From contig OX637353.1 in the NCBI GenBank assembly GCA_951799405.1, positions 11,532,001 through 11,596,000 on the forward strand: DNA of 64,000 nucleotides, read 5' to 3'. The notes under the pieces are model-generated. The model saw only the letters and a list, made by a program, of their open reading frames with translations. It ran no database searches and was not told where the DNA came from. This stretch comes from Agapetus fuscipes. Taxonomy: Eukaryota > Arthropoda > Insecta > Trichoptera > Glossosomatidae. The position numbers and the translations under genes were made by a program. Positions 60,378 to 64,000 of the stretch are shown here, one piece after another; the first letter of the stretch is position 1; each line of letters starts with the position of its first letter.

Positions 60378-60957
60378 ATTTAATCTAATCTAATCTAAGT
60401 TGCAAAGATATGAAACATTGCGGGTTCAAATAATATGCATTCTCACAAGCAGACACGCAAAAGTTCGCGCTTGAGCACGCCGCATGTGAACCTACAACAT
60501 AAAAACCAAATCTCAAATGGACATACACCCTGCAACTCTTGCAGAACTACCCTGAAACAGGGGTGACGTTGCCAAAGTTAACCATTTTCTACAGCATGGG
60601 TGGTCAGCCACATACCAACCTATACGTCAAGGACATTAACATTTTAGACAAATGGATAAACATTAAATCACATACAAAATTCCAATCTAAAATTTACATA
60701 AATTTGGAAAATTGAGAAACCCTAGCCCTAGCCGCCAGCATTACAAATCAACCGCCATTTCTTTCTGTCCTTACATACTTCTTTCATTTCATTCAGAGTC
60801 ATAACCTTCTTCATACAAGCTCTCCTTTTATTATGGCTCTGGATATTCCATTCATTCGCAATTTCGGAAATTTGGTCCATCCATACCTTTCTCGGTCTTC
60901 CTCTACCACGACATCCATCTATTCTTGCAACATATACTTTCTTCGTCAGCCTTTCCT
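60378..60957 (-). mobile_element. LINE-a 3' end with readable ORF, antisense
   Basis: Best LINE-a copy. Minus frame from 60957: ERLTKKVYVARIDGCRGRGR, PRKVWMDQISEIANEWNIQS, HNKRRACMKKVMTLNEMKEV, CKDRKKWRLICNAGG then TAG (about 60735). 3' UTR to 60640, then module A-I down to the (TCTAA)n tail at 60378. This is the direct evidence that module A-I is the 3' terminus of LINE-a. 5'-truncated within the post-RT C-terminal domain. Confidence 0.85.
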
Positions 60958-61024
60958 AATTCAACATAAAAACGTTATCTCTAATGAACATAAGCCCTAC
61001 AACTCATGCCAACCTTTCCTTCTA
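60958..61024 (-). mobile_element. Module A fragment, antisense
   Basis: ATTCAACATAAAAACGTTAT, GAACATAAGCCCTACAACTC, ATGCCAACCTTTCC. Ends in an A run. It abuts the truncated 5' side of the LINE-a copy. Confidence 0.6.
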
Positions 61025-61698
61025 AAAAAAAAAAAAGTATGCATTCTATACAAACTTCAAAATTTCGATTGAAAATCGACATCGGTTCCCCAACTTCGGG
61101 TTGAATATTTTTGTAATATTCCATTTTAGTAGAGAAGAGAAAGTGTATACAAATATTTTGCCTGTACAAAAAGTAAAAGAATGATTCAATAAAAAACTTT
61201 TGCTTATTTTTTAAAGTACGGAAATATTTCACTGCAATGAAATAAATAGATCCGCGAACGTCAACGTTATTGCCAAAAATAAATAAATAAAATGAACCGC
61301 AAAATATAAATATACGGTACTGGGGTGGAGAAAATAAAAAATGTACATTTCTCCCGGCGAGTGATGGATCAGAGTTTTATATCATCTTCTGTTTACGGGC
61401 TTCGAATAAAAATAATCATAAAATAAATAAAAAAAACTGGGGGTAGGTACACGGACGAATTGGGAATTTTCAGTACATCGGTTAGAGGATTTAGGACTGT
61501 TGGAAGACTCTGAGGGGAAATTGAATAAATGGAGTGCTTTGCATTTATTTTTATTTGTATTACCTACATGTAGGGGCGGGTTCCACAGATGGGATAATAA
61601 TATGGAGCCCCTGGCCGTGTTGCTAAATGCAAATATAATAGAGAAACTACTGAATGGTGCTAACAAAATTGCTGATAAAACTAGATAACGAAACTATT
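61025..61698. other. No recognised feature
   Basis: AT-rich with mixed part at 61430-61680 (open frames 62-94 codons). Not recognised. Confidence 0.35.
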
Positions 61699-61949
61699 CG
61701 CTCCCCCAGTTCTAATTTACCGTATACGCCAATCTTGTCAAATATGACTTTTTCATGCAGTTGTCTTAAGAATCAAATTCTACACAGTCTGAGCTAAGAA
61801 AAACCGTATCGATAATGTGAGAGTTCTTTTAAATATTTTTTAAATAAATTTCTTGTTTTCATAAGACACATTGGTCCAGTACACATGCAAACAATGCTCA
61901 TGTAAAATTTTCTCAATGGCGTATACGGTAAACAAGAACTGAGGCAGTG
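61699..61949. mobile_element. Chapaev-like miniature element, copy 2
   Basis: Ends CGCTCCCCCAGTTC and inverse CACTGCCTCAGTTC. Inner TIR TTTACCGTATACGCCA on both sides. Flanked by TATT (61695-61698 and 61950-61953). Inverted relative to 40100-40358 and about 90% alike by eye. 251 bp, non-coding. Confidence 0.8.
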
Positions 61950-61971
61950 TATTGTTAAGATTATGTCGACA

Positions 61972-62352
61972 CCTTAAAGGCAAAACTGATCAGTGACATA
62001 TTTAGCTGATATAATTTTTCAGATAAATACACGTTTTTTTTCCATTTTACTATGCTTAATTATTATTTATGCTAATAAATTTTTTAAACTACAATATTTT
62101 AACAATTTTTACAATAGGTAAGCGTAGAAGGGAAAGACGTACAAAAGAACGGATTGATCAGATAAATGAGATTGCGAAGGGATGGAATTTACAAAAATCA
62201 ACAAATTATAATATGTATGGACATTTGAGGTTTGATTTTCGAATTGTGTCGTTTCTTTAAATATTAATATATCAACTAAGATAAGAGTAGATTAGATCCA
62301 CGATTTCTCAAATCAGTGAATCGCAACTAATTGAGTTTTACCCTTAAGGTGG
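61972..62352. mobile_element. Foldback element, family K copy 3, with LINE-c fragment
   Basis: ACCTTAAAGGCAAAACTGAT and inverse AGTTTTACCCTTAAGGT. Inner TTTTTCAGATAAATACACG. A LINE-c fragment lies at 62113-62200. Confidence 0.65.
62113..62250 (+). mobile_element. LINE-c fragment
   Basis: GTAAGCGTAGAAGGGAAAGA, GGATTGATCAGATAAATGAG (DQINEIAKGWNLQ), then a break to GGACATTTGAGGTTTG. Confidence 0.6.
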
Positions 62353-62657
62353 CGATGTGTTTAAATTGTACTGCATCTTGCTGTATGGCCACACACAGCA
62401 TACGAAAACAGAAACAATACTCCTCATGCAGCTCCAGATGGAGCCGAGTTGTACAGAACGACGCATCACGAGGGGTTTTATTGTTATGGAAGCCTTGTAA
62501 TGGTACTGCGGACTCCGCCAATTGACTGGAGAGATGAGGGGAATATCAATTTGGATTTATATGCGCGCATCTTCAGGTGATGTGAATTGAACAGCTGAAA
62601 TAGTAATGCAAAGAAAACCGTTACAAAACATTTTAAATTTAAATTAATTTTAAATTA
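62353..62657. other. No recognised feature
   Basis: Mixed DNA; CTTCAGGTGATGTGAATTG at 62571 may be a decayed stem-loop motif. No gene. Confidence 0.35.
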
Positions 62658-62937
62658 ATACGGTCAATAGTTTAGTGATTGCATTTTATACCAAGAGCTC
62701 GGGTTAGAATCCCACTGAGGGCTTAAGAAATGTAAAAAAAAAAACCGGCAAGGTTTACTCACAACCTTTAACAAGAAATGAATACCAGCTGGGAAACACC
62801 CACTTCAACTGAAGGGGTTGGCGTAAGGCTTGGCCCCCTTGCCTGTAAAAATAAATAGGTTCCACTCGTTACATGCAATTCCTTCGGGGAGAACACGGCA
62901 ATAAGTTACACTAGTTGTGTAGCTTAATTGCGTTTAT
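62658..62937 (+). mobile_element. SINE-B, decayed
   Basis: CGGTCAATAGTTTAGTGATT (A box decayed), GGGTTAGAATCCCACTGAGG, GGCAAGGTTTACTCAC, CTTCAACTGAAGGGGTTGGC, GTGTAGCTTAATTGCG. Confidence 0.8.
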
Positions 62938-63002
62938 GGGATTTTTCTTTCCTACTTAAAATAACATGACATTTCAAAGGTGCTCTTTAATTTTTTTTTT
63001 TT

Positions 63003-63314
63003 TTAAGAAATCATGTGCGGGAGACTCCCTAGATTCTAGAGACTCTAGGGGTCTATGACACTTGTTGTAGTGCCGCAGAGGTGTACGAGCTTGGTCGTAG
63101 CTACAAAGCGCCAATACTCAAGCAAGACCCAGTTGCTGTAAGGCTGGATGGACCTTTGGTGACCGGTCATTGGTAAAGGTTTTTGAATTTTTCAACCCAG
63201 AGAAGAGCAAATTTGAAAATATAAATGGTACATTTTTTGTGCTCCGCCGGGATTCGAACCCTCAACCATCCCATTCAGAGTCCGCAGTGTTGCCACTGAG
63301 CTACGGACCGGTCA
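63003..63314 (-). mobile_element. SINE-C, full length, LINE-d-type tail
   Basis: Antisense: T run, ATGTGCGGGAGACTCCCTAG, TGCCGCAGAGGTGTACGAGC, CAACCCAGAGAAGAGC, GGATTCGAACCCTC (B box), CCACTGAGCTACGGACCGGT (A box). Confidence 0.88.
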
Positions 63315-63433
63315 AGCAATTTAAGATGGAGTAACAAATATCTGGATAAATATAAATTTAAAATTTCGAAAAACAAAATGTGTAACGCTGTGGAAAGGCA
63401 TAATAAAAAGCAATAATTATTTTTAATGAACCA

Positions 63434-63695
63434 GTTCCTTGACTTATAGGTTGTTATGCGGCTGACCACCCATAATATAAAAATTGGTTCACTTTGCCAA
63501 TGTCACCCCTGTTTCAGGGAAGGACGGCAAGAGTTGCAAGGCTTATGTTCATTTGAGATTAGGTTTTTATATTGTAGGTCCACATGCGGCATGTGTTAGC
63601 GCGAAATTATACATATCTGCTTGTGGGAATGCATTTAGTATAAATCTTAAATGATATATATCTTTGCAGCTTAGATTAGATTAGATTAGATTAGA
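63434..63695 (+). mobile_element. Module A-I, full length, young
   Basis: One mismatch over about 262 bp against 92-353 (TTGAGATTAGG versus TTGAGATTGGG), including the same TAATATAAAAATTGG variant. Tail (GATTA)4. The upstream 3' UTR is absent here (starts GTTCCTTGAC after unrelated sequence). Confidence 0.9.
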
Positions 63696-64000
63696 ACCAA
63701 AAAAAAAAACAACATTTTTCTATTCCATTTTTTGTCTCCTTATAGCTTGTTTGTCTCATGTCCATCAGAGGTGATTTCACATGAGAGATGTTTGTATGTG
63801 TGCTGGACCGATGTGTCGTATGCAAAACTGGAAATTTTTAAATTAGACATCTTTAATCTGTAATCTATTGTAACAAGATGAATTTGTTTGTTTGGTGGAA
63901 TGGAACATTAGATTTGAATTTGAATGGAAAAAGGAAAACAAAAGAATGTAAAAAGAGAGAGAAAGAAGCTTCCCTGGCGGGAGAGCCACAAGCATGTGAA
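63696..64000. mobile_element. Chapaev-like element fragment, then unassigned DNA
   Basis: 63774-63842 (ATGTTTGTATGTGTGCTGGA, CCGATGTGTCGTATGC) matches the interior of the elements at 40100 and 61699 but lacks their ends. The rest is A-rich. Confidence 0.5.

Overview
The window looks like intergenic or intronic DNA from an invertebrate animal genome. It is AT-rich, CpG is not obviously depleted, and there are no bacterial-style operons. It is saturated with retroelement fragments, tRNA-derived SINEs, short inverted-repeat elements and minisatellites. The style of the LINE fragments and foldback elements suggests an arthropod, but I cannot name the species. I found no complete protein-coding gene. 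The long open frames (for example at 27.3-28.2 kb and 5.0-5.6 kb) are artefacts of tandem repeats. Two short stretches have exon-like structure: a 79-bp minus-strand segment at 21677-21755 with convincing splice signals on both sides, and a plus-strand segment starting at 54262 after a strong acceptor.

Families used in the feature list (names are mine). Module A is a ~260-bp sequence present about 40 times. It starts near CCTTGACTTATAGG and ends in a short simple-repeat tail. Subfamily A-I has a (GATTA)n tail and A-II an (ATAGATT)n tail. In several places A-I is the 3' end of LINE-a, whose protein ends ...CKDRKKWRLICDVGG-stop. SINE-B (~320 bp) and SINE-C (~300 bp) have tRNA-like heads with A and B boxes. 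SINE-D (~215 bp) also has a tRNA-like B box and an A-rich tail. LINE-b ends ...LCRGSGHP-stop with a (GTTACA)n tail. LINE-c ends ...CVEGPATPRG with an ACAAG- or ACAGT-type tail. LINE-d ends in sequence shared with SINE-C. LINE-e ends ...EEAYVQKWTEKG-stop. All LINE copies are 5'-truncated.

Layout. 0-3 kb: module A, SINE-D, a long palindrome, and a 30-bp minisatellite next to a LINE-e end. 3-9 kb: foldback elements, LINE-b, SINE-C, a 27-bp minisatellite grown from a SINE-D head, and a solo LTR at 8847-9173. 9-15 kb: foldbacks and a large inverted pair of minisatellites. 15-20.6 kb: dense module A and SINE-B. 20.6-25.5 kb: the most repeat-poor part, holding the 21.7-kb exon candidate. 25.5-28.2 kb: a 1,053-bp hAT-like element and a ~630-bp CAAGA array. 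28.2-45 kb: nested LINEs, SINEs, a TIR element interrupted by module A, and a LINE-derived 100-bp satellite. 45-64 kb: more of the same, with Tc1-like, PIF/Harbinger-like and Chapaev-like miniature elements.

The recurring theme is interaction among retroelements. SINE-C shares its 3' end with LINE-d, and module A with LINE-a. SINE-C and SINE-B form a dimer found at two loci. A composite of two inverted module A copies around a LINE-a end exists at two loci. Four tandem arrays abut or are built from retroelement termini. Several nested insertions keep readable target-site duplications and so give a relative order of insertion.
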